Assembly (NCBI GenBank): GCA_000611775.1
Contig: KK106983.1
Coordinates: 3,313,072 to 3,377,071, forward strand
Origin: Umbilicaria muhlenbergii
Taxonomy: Eukaryota; Ascomycota; Lecanoromycetes; Umbilicariales; Umbilicariaceae
Direction of reading: 5' to 3'
Length of the DNA stretch: 64,000 nt
Made by a program: the position numbers and the translations under genes. Below are positions 44,496 through 55,475 of the stretch, piece by piece (within the stretch, counting starts at the first letter, position 1; each line of letters opens with the position of its first letter). The notes under the pieces are model-generated. The model made no database searches and was not told the origin of the DNA. It saw only the letters and a program-made list of their open reading frames with translations.

Positions 44496-45328
44496 ATGGC
44501 CCCCACCGGTACCTCTCCTTTGCTGTTTACTGCCCCCTTCAACCCTCCAGATGGCTAATCGAGCCTTTCTCTACAGCAACGCAAAAGAAACGCCCAGTGG
44601 TCATATCCGGTCCCTCCGGCGCCGGCAAATCCACCCTCCTCAAACGCCTCTTCGCCGCCTACCCAGACACCTTCGGCTTCAGCGTATCCCGTCAGCCCCC
44701 CCGCCCCTTTCCCCAATACCTTAAACACTCGACTTCTTCCAGCGCGGTGCTGATGCTTTTTGGTTAGACACGACGCGCGCGCCGCGACCCGGCGAACAAG
44801 ATGGCCGCGAATACAACTTCACGACGCGAGAGAAGTTCCTCGCATTGGTCGACGAGGGGGGTTTCATCGAGCACGCGCAGTTTGGCGGGAATTATTACGG
44901 CACGAGCACGAAGGCTGTTAGGGATGTGGCTGAGAAGGGAAGGATATGTATTCTGGATATCGAGATGGAGGTACCCATTCCCCTCTTTCCTCCGCCTCCC
45001 CGTCCCATCGTCTATTTCCGGATCTATTCGACGATTGCTGAAGGGGGAATGACAGGGCGTCAAACAAGTCAAACGCACCGACCTAAACGCACGCTTCCTC
45101 TTCCTTGCTCCGCCCTCAATCGAAATCCTTGAACAACGACTCCGCGGCCGGGGCACGGAGAATGAGGATAGTTTGCGGAAGCGGCTACAGCAGGCGGAGC
45201 GGGAGCTGGAATACTCGAAGGTGGAGGGCGTGCATGAGAAGGTTGTTGTGAATGATGATTTGGATAAGGCGTATAAGGAGTTGGAGGAGTGGGTGGTTGA
45301 TGGTGGGAGGTTTGGGAACGAGCAATAA
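44496..45328 (+). CDS. GUK1: Guanylate kinase
   Basis: Phosphorylates GMP to GDP; essential cytosolic nucleotide enzyme. Exons 44496-44508, 44577-44690, 44768-44970 and 45056-45328 give 200 residues, the standard size. Exon 1 is just 13 nt (MAPT plus one base). The P-loop is at about 16-23 (GPSGAGKS). Intron 2 (44691-44767, GTCAGC...GTTAG) restores [14 protein letters not shown], the GMP-binding signature. Then [42 protein letters not shown], and the lid arginines in [17 protein letters not shown]. All catalytic elements are intact. The second intron's GTCAGC donor is weak, but the family match leaves little doubt. Confidence 0.96.
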
Positions 45329-45660
45329 TTGGCAAAAGCGGGCAGGGGCCGCGGCATGGGGGAGGCCGGGGGGTATGGGCATGGGCTATGCTGGGGGTGC
45401 ATTTAGATGGCATAGAGGTTATAGATACCAGGTAATATCCCGAACCCAGGAGGGCGGTAATATAAAAGCCACTGGTTTGATGCTTCTATTAACTGGTTCG
45501 CTATACCTTGTAAAAGCCGCACACTGGTAGACGGAAACGGGTAACATTCTGCTCGAAGATGGAAAAGCCAGCGAAACCTTCACCCGTGATAAGAGTCTTG
45601 GGAACCTGCTTTTTCAGAGACGATCGCCGGACCCCACAACTCCCTTCTGTTCTAGCAACC
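45329..45660. other. Intergenic, convergent ends
   Basis: 332 bp between GUK1 and CDC10 stops; nothing seen. Confidence 0.6.
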
Positions 45661-46917
45661 CTAATAACCATTCATAGTCATCCTTTGTGAATTTCTGCTG
45701 AGCTCCCGATCCGCAGACGGGCTGATGGGTCGACTTCCAGAGTGCCCACCAGCAGCGCTGCTCTCCTTCAATGCCAACAATTGCTTCGCGCGGAATGTCT
45801 CATAGTGGATCTGCGACGTGGTCTCGATGAGGTCTTGCAGGTGCGTCCGAGTCAGGAAGTTCCTCAAAGATACGAATTCGCAGTGATTCTCGTCCTCGAC
45901 ATTGATGACGCCCCATCTGTTCTGCCGGCCTCGTACGGATCTTCCGCCTACAACTATGGACTTCTCGGATCCGACGACGGCAAAGGGAATGAGGTCCTTG
46001 ATCTGTGTGTTCATAGCGCGTTCTTCTTCGTCTTGCTCCTCGTTGTCGTAGGGGTACATGCGGAGATTGTGGAAGGCAAATTCCTCCTTGATGCGCTCTT
46101 TGAATTCCATGCGTTCTTCGAGGGTCAAGGAGTCGGATTTGGCAATTACAGGAACGACGTTGACGACGTCTGAGAGCTTCTTTAGAACGACAATGTCAAT
46201 GGGCTTGAGCCTGTAATATGTTAGTTGCTGCGACCGGGTTGGCGTTTATAACCACTAAACCAGTGGGAACGTACGCATGCCCTGACGGCTGAATGAAAAA
46301 GAGACAGCAGTGCACACGGGTATCTTTTATGTATCGCTCTCGTTCTGCAGTGAGTTCCTTGCGGAGGTATGATGAGTGCTGGTCTTTGATGTACTTGACA
46401 ATAGGGTCCCAGCTATAGCTAGTCAGCATACTCTTATCCGAGAGACTAAATGCATTGCCTCCTACCATCTATCATTGTTGACTTGGTCGCCATAACCTGG
46501 TGTATCGACGATGTTGAGCCGTAGGCGCACTCCGTTCTCTTCGATGACTAGAAGCTAGGTTCAGCATCCGCGCTTATGGATTGGTATTTAAAAATTTTAC
46601 CATGAGATACGGCTTGGATTTCGGTCGTCGATCGTACCGGCTCATTGGGCGTCAAACGGCCTTTCGAGTCAATAAGATGTGATGCGAAGATAGTATTGAT
46701 TAGTGTGGATTTGCCCAGCCCCGTTTGACCTATATCATCTGTCAGCTTGCCACCACCTCGAAGAACATTGATCTCTGTCCTTACCAACGCAAATGACATT
46801 GAACTGGAAGCCCCGCTTCAACAGCTTGCGCTCTATCTGGTTCGTGATACTGTCGAAACCAACGTGGCTCTGGGGTACCACGGGGCTTTGCTGGGAGGAC
46901 ATAACGGAGGTAGCCAT
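45661..46917 (-). CDS. CDC10: Septin, Cdc10/AspD group
   Basis: GTP-binding filament protein of septa and cortex; Cdc10 is the central subunit of the fungal hetero-octamer. Exons 46917-46785, 46729-46601, 46547-46466, 46412-46275 and 46210-45661 (minus strand) give 343 residues. It starts [10 protein letters not shown] and reaches [19 protein letters not shown], the Cdc10 signature with its polybasic patch. The P-loop is GQTGLGKST (about 45-53), split by intron 1. Then [13 protein letters not shown] (G3), [13 protein letters not shown] (G4; Ser replaces the common Ala), [27 protein letters not shown] and [11 protein letters not shown]. There is no C-terminal coiled coil, as expected for this group; the protein ends TMNGY. 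Introns are 53-64 bp. Confidence 0.95.
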
Positions 46918-47243
46918 GACAGCGTCAGGGAATGAGTCGCGCAGAACAATTGAAGCAGCTTGACCGGACTTGGAAATTGTATTCGAGGAACTGCAAAAGA
47001 CGGACGACTTCTCAATCGTTATGAATATCGTTATGGATGCCAACGGTAGTTGTTTCTGAATAGGGGACGACTTTAGCGCGAACCGGGGGAAAGGCGCTAG
47101 TGAAGAGATGCATGTGCGGTCCCTGAAGAGCTTCAAATATTTCTAACAGCGTCAGATTCCACTCATTACACACCCGGTGTTCGCGATAGAACAACTTGTT
47201 TTGTCCCCCGGCGGTGCTTTGGACTTGGTGGGGCTTCGACAAG
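46918..47243. other. Bidirectional promoter CDC10 / bL32m
   Basis: 326 bp between divergent starts; both promoters must lie here. No clear element identified. Confidence 0.55.
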
Positions 47244-47714
47244 ATGACATCACGCCAGCTTCCCTCGCGATGGCGCACATTGACCAGACCGTCACATGCT
47301 GTACAAGCAAGGACAACCTCATCAAATACACGACATTTTAGCTACATCGCCTCGACACCTTTCTCTCTAGCTCTACCCGCCGCGGTCCAATTGAATATTC
47401 CATCTCTACTCTCGGGGATATGGGAGTCGATACTACGAGCTGCGCCGAAGAAGAAGACGTCACATATGAAAAAGCGTCATAGGTTCATGGCAGGGAAGGC
47501 ATTGAAGGACGTTACAAATTTAAACAAGTGTTCAGCGTGTGGGAATGTGAAAAGAGCGCATCTGTTGTGTCCATACTGCGTCAAGGGTAAGCTTAGGCAG
47601 ACGCTGAGACGGGATTGAGAGGGAATCTGACATTGTCGCGCAGATATTCGAGACATGTGGATGGGGAAGAAGAAGCCGGCGGAGGACGATACGTCGTCCA
47701 AGGTGGAGGCATGA
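47244..47714 (+). CDS. MRPL32: Mitochondrial ribosomal protein bL32m
   Basis: Large-subunit protein of the mitoribosome. Exons 47244-47586 and 47644-47714 give 137 residues; the 57-bp intron (GTAAGC...CGCAG) follows the zinc ribbon. Residues 1-70 look like a cleavable presequence: Arg/Ser/Thr-rich with no acids until late (RQLPSRWRTLTRPSHAVQAR). In yeast this processing by the m-AAA protease gates ribosome assembly. The mature part starts near APKKKTSHMKKRHRFMAGKA, then the four-cysteine ribbon CSACGNVKRAHLLCPYC, then IRDMWMGKKK. All four zinc ligands are present. Confidence 0.94.
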
Positions 47715-48080
47715 TCTTTGGGAGGGCGGAGGTGGATTGGGAGACTCAGCATAGTTCAGCGAAGGGAAGCATTGGGCATGGCGTTTGGGGTCAGGGCAGG
47801 CATACGTCTCTGGAGAGATTAGAAATCTGCAAGGGAGAATTGTCCAACTCAAACATCAATCAGAACCTGAGACCACCATATCAATGCCTAAGTTGTAGTT
47901 TTGTACTAGCTACTTCATGTATCCGGTGATCGAACTTGACCTTTTGTTTATCTTGCTCCGACCTACCTCTACTCTTCTACAATCCACATAGCCACTATGC
48001 CGACAGTAATCGAACCCTTGATGACGACCAGTGTGGTATGATCAATCAAGATACCAATACCAGTAGTCACTTGTTCAATC
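47715..48080. other. SKI8 upstream region with a uORF
   Basis: 366 bp. A short upstream frame starts at ATG 47998 and stops at 48042 (MPTVIEPLMTTSVV), 40 bp before the SKI8 start. If transcribed it could lower SKI8 translation. Confidence 0.45.
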
Positions 48081-49373
48081 ATGGTAAGTCTCAAGTCTAA
48101 AAGCCCATGACCTTACAATCCTAGCTAACCCCAACTCAGTCCAAACAATACCTCACCACCCACACAATCGACAACGGTAAGACCTCCTCCCCACCTCCTC
48201 TTCAACCCCCGAACTAAACCCCCCGGTAGCCCACCCAACCGACATCTTCTCCCTCGCCACCACCCCCACCCAAATCCTCTCCGCCTCCGGTTCCTCATCC
48301 CTCAAAATCCACTTCACAACCTCTCCCGACTTTCCCCTCACGCAAACCCTACCCCAAGCCCACGCGCTGGGATGCCACCACATCACAACCAGCAAAAGCG
48401 GCCTCAAAGCCGCCAGCGCAGGGTTCGGCGGCGAAGTCAAGATCTGGTCTATGCGGGAAGACCAATGGAGTGAGGAGGGCAAGATTGTAGGTGTGGATCT
48501 CTTTCACCACCCATTACCAAAATTCGACATGATGGGGTGCTAACAAGAGCATTGGAGGTAGATGGCAACAAAGCGGGGGAGATCTGGGCGATAGCGCTGT
48601 CGGAGGATGGGCAATACCTTGCTAGCACGACCTACGACGGCCGCATCAACGTGTGGGATAACGTCGCGGGACGGCAGAAGATACGGGAATACGAGACCAA
48701 GGGCAGTTTCGGCATGTGCATCGACCTAGTAAGCTTCTTTCTCACGCCAATGATACAGTCATGGATGGCTAACAGCGAGGCTTTACTGTACAAGTCAGTC
48801 AATGGCAGATTCACCGCATCCGGACACGAGAATGGGGGTGTCTACATCTTCAACAACGATAGTGGCCGCTTACTCCATTCGCTGCCTGGTAGGTGATCAC
48901 TCTTGGCCGAAACAGTTGCGACTCCGTCTTCCTGACGCAGCCCAAAGGACTAGCCAAACCCGTCCGCGCCATCGCCTTCTCCCCCGGCGGCAAACTCCTC
49001 GCCGCGGCCGGCGACGCCAAAGTCATCGCCCTCTACGACGTCTCCTCCGGCGAGCAAGTCGCGAACCTAATGGGTCACGGGGCGTGGGTCATGTCGCTAG
49101 ACTGGAGCGACACAGGCGAGTACCTGCTAAGCGGGTAAGTTGGTCGTTCGTTTGTGTTCGTCCTTTCTTGGCTGATACTACGCTTTCAGGGCATTCGATG
49201 GCAGAGCCAAGGTATGGTCGATTGACCAACGGACGTGCGTGGCGACGCATACGGAGACGGAGAAGACGCTGTGGGCGGTGAAGTGGCTGCCGAAGACGGG
49301 GAAGAACGAGGGGTTTGCGACGGCGGGGGCGAATCGGAGTATTTCGTTCTATAGGGAAGCTACTGGCGGATGA
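48081..49373 (+). CDS. SKI8: Ski8/Rec14 WD40 protein
   Basis: WD-repeat subunit of the Ski complex for cytosolic 3'-5' mRNA decay; also acts with Spo11 in meiosis in some fungi. Seven coding exons (48081-48083, 48140-48176, 48230-48486, 48558-48728, 48795-48888, 48948-49134, 49190-49373) give 310 residues. The first coding exon holds only the ATG; the intron starts GTAAGT directly after it. The protein reads MSKQYLTTHTIDNAHPTDIF, then WD blades: SSSLKIHFTTS, GGEVKIWSM, DGRINVWDN, NGGVYIFNND, AKVIALYDV, DGRAKVWSI and a closing NRSISFY. It ends REATGG. Introns are 53-71 bp. The AKPVRAIAFSPGGKLLA and HGAWVMSLDWS blocks are typical of Ski8. Confidence 0.93.
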
Positions 49374-49809
49374 ATACTATTAACAGAAGTCCAGGTTTGC
49401 TGATTAAATTACAACACCTTATGCTATTTGGCATGCTCAAGTTCATCGTCATTGTTGAATGTCAAAACCACTGCATGGCAAAGAGGCTAGAGGGCCCAGT
49501 TTGGTTCAACCTTTCTCATGTCTTCTATACACTTCCCGACCTGTAATAGACTTGATGCTCCCTTCACAACCCTGCGGTTGTAGACGTCTTCGATCACCGT
49601 CGGACCTCGTGAAATCATGAAACCTAACCTTGGCGGAGGACATTACTTGCTTCGGTTCGAATTTGGACGCCGAGGCGTGCTCTACTCATCAATGACAGAA
49701 AACCGTTGTATACATACTTCCCATTCTATGCTTCGCTTCCGGGCATGAAGTAGTGGAACCCCCTTTCTGGGGCTCAACCTAGCTCTCCTGTGCGTAGCAG
49801 ACCACTATC
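49374..49809. other. Intergenic, convergent ends
   Basis: 436 bp between SKI8 and palA stops; no gene seen. Confidence 0.6.
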
Positions 49810-52672
49810 TCATCCAAATTGAACCCCTCGACTGGGATCCCACGGACCACCACGTATCTGCCCGCCATTCCGCGTATTTGGATATGTCGGATTGTGCACA
49901 TTGCCATTTGCGGGCAGTGATGGTGCCGGGCCACCGAATTTGATGCCCATCTCCGGGGTCCACATGCCCGACGGCGCCGGTGGAGGAATAACGGCGGCCC
50001 TGGTTGGGGTCGGTGCGGTCAAAGGCTCATCAGCTGGTGCTTTGGCACTGTACTGCGAGCGCAGGTTCTCGCGTTGCTTTTGATCGTGCAAGTTACTGGT
50101 TTGCGATATATTCAGCGACGACGTTGCGTTCGAGAGATCACTATATTGGCGTTAGCATACCAAGCGGTCATGGTGAGGAATGATATCGTACGACTCCATT
50201 TGGCCAGCCTCGATTCGCCTCTGATATGCAAAGGTACTGCACTCATCCCTGAACCGATTGACAATCTTGGCTAGGTCGTTGTAGAATTTCCTGCCCACGT
50301 CAAGGTTTGACACGATTTCCTTGTACTTGAAGTAGGCGTTCTCGAGTCTTTGCAAGGCTTGCTCTCGCTCTTTTGTTGATGAATCTCCACGCTTTGCGTT
50401 GGCAAAGGCAGCGTTGGCCTCTTGTATCTGTGATGACAGTCGCTCTTGCTCCTCCCTTTCTTCACTTACCATGGCCCGATCACTATCATATCGTTGGAGA
50501 CGCTCTGCAAAGAGGCCCTCGAATTGGGCAGGTTCGATCTTTTGCATCGGAAAGTCTCGCTCAAGACGTGCGGTCTCTGCTAGTATGGCGGTATCTAAAA
50601 CATGTTAGTGAAACATCTAAGATTAGTGGTATAGTCTCCTGACTTATATCATCAGCCTTTGCTTTCTGCCTCAAAGCTTCAATCTTCCGTCTGCGTCGGC
50701 TTTCAAGTCGGTTAACCTCATTGAGAACGGTCCTGAGCCGAGTAGCATCCTTTTCAACTTTGAGTGGCATAGTTACTCTGCGACTACTCGGTACGTAGTT
50801 CTCCAGGTCTCTGTCCGTACCGGAGAGTATCTGCAGTATGCTTTCACAGTCCTTCAATTTACCCTTGACCAGCTCATCACTGCTGCTCGCAGATTTCAGA
50901 TAACCACCGATCTCTTCAATTTGTGCGTAGAGCCTTTCGGCTGCTTGCCGTGATCGCTGTCGTGTCCATCTATCGGTCCCATATTTCAGCTTCGCCTGCT
51001 CGTCCTCCGCGGCCTCCGCACGGAGAATCTCTACGCCGTCGTGATACATGGCAACATCGCTTGCTTTTAGCTTCTCTGTCTCATGCATCGAACGCCGAAG
51101 ACGATGGATTCCATCCTGTTGGCGAATCTCCTCCGCGTGAGAGACCAAAGTTGGCGGTAGCCCTAAAGGTTTCTCAAGCGCTTGAAGTGAACCTGGCAGA
51201 TTGAGCGACTGTAGTAGGCTAGGTAGATGTTAGTAAATGTCGGATGATATAGTGGTGCACTCACTCTCTAAGTTTGTTTGTGAGACTCTCTAATTCGTCG
51301 ATTATCGTATTGTTCACCAGTCTATCCTTTCGCTCGGCATATATGCTTGCAGCGATGTGTACTGCGTATGGCACGAGTTTGGCAAACAAAGGCTGACCGA
51401 AGATACCGCGGTCGCCAAGGGAGGTCGAGGGGTCAGAGATTTCTTTTGGCAGTTTAGGAACCGCCATACTGGCACGATCCAGTGTCTTGAGCTCGGACTT
51501 TGGAGGTACTGTCATGAGATATATTATGTCATTATCCTTTTCAGCTCTCTTCAAGTCCTCAGAAACCCTAGTCTTTAGGCCATTGAGATCTCCCAATACC
51601 ATCTTGTTGATCCATTTTCCTTCCTTCAATGCTTCGTTCACGCAAACTAGACTGTCCTTTAGTCTGGCCACTTCTTCGCCATACTTTCTCTTCTCTAGAG
51701 CATCACAAGCTGCTCGGTACTGAGCCGCCGCCGCAAAGTGATGATGCTTCGCCGTCATATGATGAATCCAATCTGTGCTGACCGTGTCTGATTTGGTTCC
51801 GTAATCTGCGGCTTGATCATAGAAATCTGATACTTTGGCCGCTAGCTTTGCAATAGAAGCATCTTTCAGCCCATCCTTCACGGCTTTGGACCAGAAACAT
51901 TCCTGAGCTTGTGCTAGCAATAGCTGTTCAATGCATTCCAGCGTCATAGTATCCATGTCCTCTGGCGGTGTAGATCGAAGGTCTGAGATGATATCTATTC
52001 TTAGATAACGTACGACTCCGGCCGCTTGACAGAAGTAATTGCACGCAGACTTCAGACCTTCGCCCGTGCTTCGATTCAGGGACACGGCCAGCTGAGAGTA
52101 CAGGGCGGCTAAGTTGTACAAAATATTCGCGAGCTCAAAACGAAGATTGTTCTGTGAGTCTAGAAGAAATGTAAGTCAGTGTCTGACAGCCAGCTCGAGA
52201 TAATGTCTTACTTGGTCTTTGCGTATTAAATCCCAAAGCAGGATACCATGTAAAATCCACCCCGATCTGTTAACTCAGAAAGCCCCCAATTAGTAACGCT
52301 GCATTTTCCAGATCTCCCAACATACTTCCATCACTATCCCCCAAGGCAACGGAACGGAAGGTTAAGCTGCTTACATCGATGGGGAATTTCCCACCTATCC
52401 AGACTAGTTGGGCGGCGTATGCTGCCAGTTTTCTTATACCACTCACGTGAGGCTCCAGAGCGGTCACAGCATCTGCGCGTAGTCTATCTATGGCTTCGAG
52501 GTCGCGGGCAAACATGTCGGGGTGCTGGTCATATTTGGTGGATATGTATTGCTTGATGGCTGCCGAGAGCTGTACTGAGTGCGTTCGCCGGAAGGGCAGG
52601 GAGAGAATGTTGCTGGAAAATACGATCAGCGCATATCATCATGAGACGTATCTAGGGTACTTACGATGTCAT
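49810..52672 (-). CDS. palA: PalA/Rim20 BRO1-domain pH-signalling protein
   Basis: Scaffold of the alkaline-pH pathway: binds ESCRT-III Snf7/Vps32 and YPxL motifs of PacC/Rim101 for its proteolysis. Exons 52672-52665, 52612-52375, 52266-52212, 52159-51265, 51218-50644, 50594-50192 and 50140-49810 (minus strand) give 834 residues. Exon 1 is 8 nt (MT plus two bases). The BRO1 domain is about 1-390: SNILSLPFRRTHSVQL, KYDQHPDMFARDLEAIDRLR, GVDFTWYPALGF, LYNLAALYSQLA, WIHHMTAKHHHFAAAAQY, FAKLVPYAVHIAASIY. The V domain (about 400-730) has SLQALEKPLGLPPTLVSHAEE, YGTDRW and ENYVPSSRR. The tail is Pro/Ala-rich. It is PalA rather than Bro1 by the LPGSLQALEKPLG block. Intron 2 is 108 bp, the others 46-52. 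Confidence 0.94.
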
Positions 52673-52992
52673 GATCAAGGCCAACGAGGGCTCACGTTCT
52701 TAGTATTGCGGTGTCTGGAAACTTGCTTCAACGTCGGTGACGTCTCAACCGCCGCCGGAGTTTCGGTAGAATGAACAGCGAAGCCCTGCGCGCATCCGCC
52801 TCGCTCCTCATCGCCCTCCACCCTTCCCTGATGCGAAGCGAATGCCCCCAAGGTTTCTCTGCCGATTATGCTTGTCGTTTCATTTGTTCGTTCTCGTTCA
52901 TCGTTCATCGTAGATGGTATTCGTATTCTTTTTCTTTCATTTGAACTTGAATGTACCTATAAGCAACATTGAAAAGAGTTTCTGTAGTCGAT
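52673..52992. other. Bidirectional promoter palA / flavocytochrome b2
   Basis: 320 bp between divergent starts. No clear motif recognised. Confidence 0.5.
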
Positions 52993-54707
52993 ATGACCGA
53001 GCCTAGACTTCTCTCTATCAGGCAGATTGCTGAACACGACAGGCCCGACGACTGCTGGATAGTCGTTGATGGTCATGTTTGGGACCTTACTGAGTTTGCG
53101 CCCTTGCATCCAGGCGGCGCTGGCAGTACGCTTTCCAACACCGATTCAAACTAAAGAATCCTTACTGATAATCTCTTTGAATTTCTAGTAATTCTTCGTT
53201 ATGCTGGACGAGACGCAACAGCACCGTACTCGGAGATTCATTCATCTACACTCCTCCCCGAGACCCTTACTACCTCAAAACTGGTCGGCATCGTCGATAC
53301 CTCCACTATCTCCGACCAATGGTCCAAGCCTCCTCCCTCTGCGAACCCTAAACTTACCCTTTCCCATGAAAGACCCCCTCTGGAAACCCTCATCTCCTCT
53401 CATGACTTTGAGCGCGTCGCCCAGGATACTCTTAACCTCAAGGCATGGGCATTCTATTCGTCGGCTGCTACAGATCTCATAACTGTGGGTGCGAATAAGT
53501 CCTTCTTTGACCGGATATGGTTCAGACCCAGGATATTGAGGAATGTCAGAGACATATGTACAAAGACCGTCATCTTAGGAGCAGAGACTGCGTTGCCAAT
53601 TTTGGTTGCCCCGGCGGCAATGGCGAAATTAGTCCATAAAGATGGCGAATTGGGGATTGCCAGAGGCTGTAGGGCAAAGGGAGTTATCCAATGTGTGAGT
53701 TCTCTTTTATGCTGGGGATTGTTTTGGCATCACAACAAAAGGATCTCGTAAAAAACTGATTGCAAATTATGTACCGCGGCGAGATCCTGTGGCTGATTTG
53801 GGGCAATCCATGTTGAGCATCGCAGGTCTCCACAAATGCAAGCTTCCCCATACAGGATATTGTTAATGCAGCACCCGACCACCCGTTCTTCTTTCAGCTC
53901 TATGTCAATAAGGACCGGCGCAAATCAGAGATTCTTTTAGAGCAGGTCTACAGTCTTGGCATCCGCACAGTCTTCCTTACTGTCGACGCGCCTGTCGCTG
54001 GCAAACGGGAGGCAGATGAAAGGATAAAAGCAGATGAAACGCTCAGTACACCCATGAGTGGGACCAAAGCTACGAATGACAAGCGAGGTGGGGGCTTGGG
54101 CAGGGTCATGGGTCAATATATCGACCCGAGGTTGAATTGGGATGATTTGACCTGGTTGAGGAAGGTATGGAGAGGGAAAATCGTTTTGAAGGGTGTGCAA
54201 GGACATCTGGATGCGCGACGAGCTGTCAAGGAGGGCATTGACGGCATTGTTCTGAGTAACCATGGAGGCAGGAGTCTGGACACGTCTCCGCCGGCTATTT
54301 TAATACTGCTGGAGCTGCAGAAGTGTTCTCCCGAGGTGTTCGATCACTTGGAGGTTTATGTTGATGGAGGCTTACGAAGAGGTACGGATGTACTCAAAGC
54401 AGTCTGCTTGGGAGCTACTGCCGTGAGCATTGGAAGGCCGTTTCTGTATGCTTTGAATTATGGGCAGGACGGTGTGGAGCATCTCATCGACGGTGAGTCT
54501 ACTCTGCACCCAGGGCATTCTGTTACTGGTGGATTAACAGACACACTAGTCTTGCGCGACGAACTCGAAACTTCGATGCGCATGGTTGGTATAACGGACC
54601 TGTCCCAGGTTCATCCAGGACTAGTGAACACGCTGGATGTTGATCACTTGGTACCCAGCACTGAGGAACACCCATATGCTAAGTGGAGACCGAGACCCCG
54701 CATTTGA
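52993..54707 (+). CDS. Flavocytochrome b2-type L-lactate dehydrogenase
   Basis: Oxidises L-2-hydroxy acids (L-lactate in yeast Cyb2) and passes electrons through haem b to cytochrome c. Exons 52993-53125, 53189-53694 and 53826-54707 give 506 residues. The cytochrome b5 domain is about 1-80: DDCWIVVDGHVWDLTEFA, haem-ligand HPGG, then AGRDATAPYSEIHS. The FMN barrel is about 120-480: AWAFYSSAATDLITVGAN, FRPRILRNV, PILVAPAAMAKLVH, FFFQLYVNKDR, FLTVDAP, IVLKGV, catalytic His in VLSNHGGR, and YVDGGLRRGTDVLKAVCLGA. Residues for FMN and substrate look intact. Intron 2 (131 bp) is the longest in this gene group. No mitochondrial presequence precedes the b5 domain, unlike yeast Cyb2, so location is open. 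Confidence 0.92.
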
Positions 54708-55475
54708 TAGATAGCAACTCGATGAGCCCATTCTGCATGTAGAAATGGGGACCTCAGATCGAGCAGAGATATCACGAGGTTTTATGCGTTGGTACTCTAA
54801 TGACACAAGTGCATCTCTATGCCGATTGTCAATCCAAGTTTGATGCGGCCAGTAGACGTCCGAATCGGCATCGTTTGAAGATTGCACCACCTTATCTTGA
54901 GAACAGCTTCCCTGCAGCAATATGTTCTAGGCGATACTTAAGGTAGTGCGGGGGGTGGAGAGGGCGGCATCGGTTGAATTGGCCGTACTGAGCAAGCAGA
55001 CTGACGAGACCATCAGTAGCAGATTGGGGAGGGGAAAGAATAGTGGGTAACCCTGATAGCGCAATTTGGAGCACACAATCATCTGCAATCAAGTTGCTGT
55101 TGAGATACTCCGGGGGATGTTCCGACTCAAGTCTGCCATTAAGTACCTTACGATGGTGCCACGCGGGTCCAGAAGCGCGCAAAATAAGCTTCGCCGATCC
55201 GGATGGTTCACGCGAGGCTGGATCGCTTAAGGTAAGCATGAAACGATCGGCGGCACGTTTTCTCGGCATCCAGTGCATGAAGTCATAATCCCGCCGGCTT
55301 CCACCTCACGATTGGGTGGGGGGGAATACCTCACGATAATGGACGCCATGTCCTCGTCTTCATCCCGACTCTACCCTTTCCCCCACTCCCAATTAGACAG
55401 ATCCCCCTCCCATTCGTATATCAATCGGTTCCCTCCCGAGGTCCTCCAGACGACCTCTCGCTCACTATCCTCACC
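54708..55475. other. Intergenic between two FMN dehydrogenases
   Basis: 768 bp between co-directional genes; no supported gene. Confidence 0.55.
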
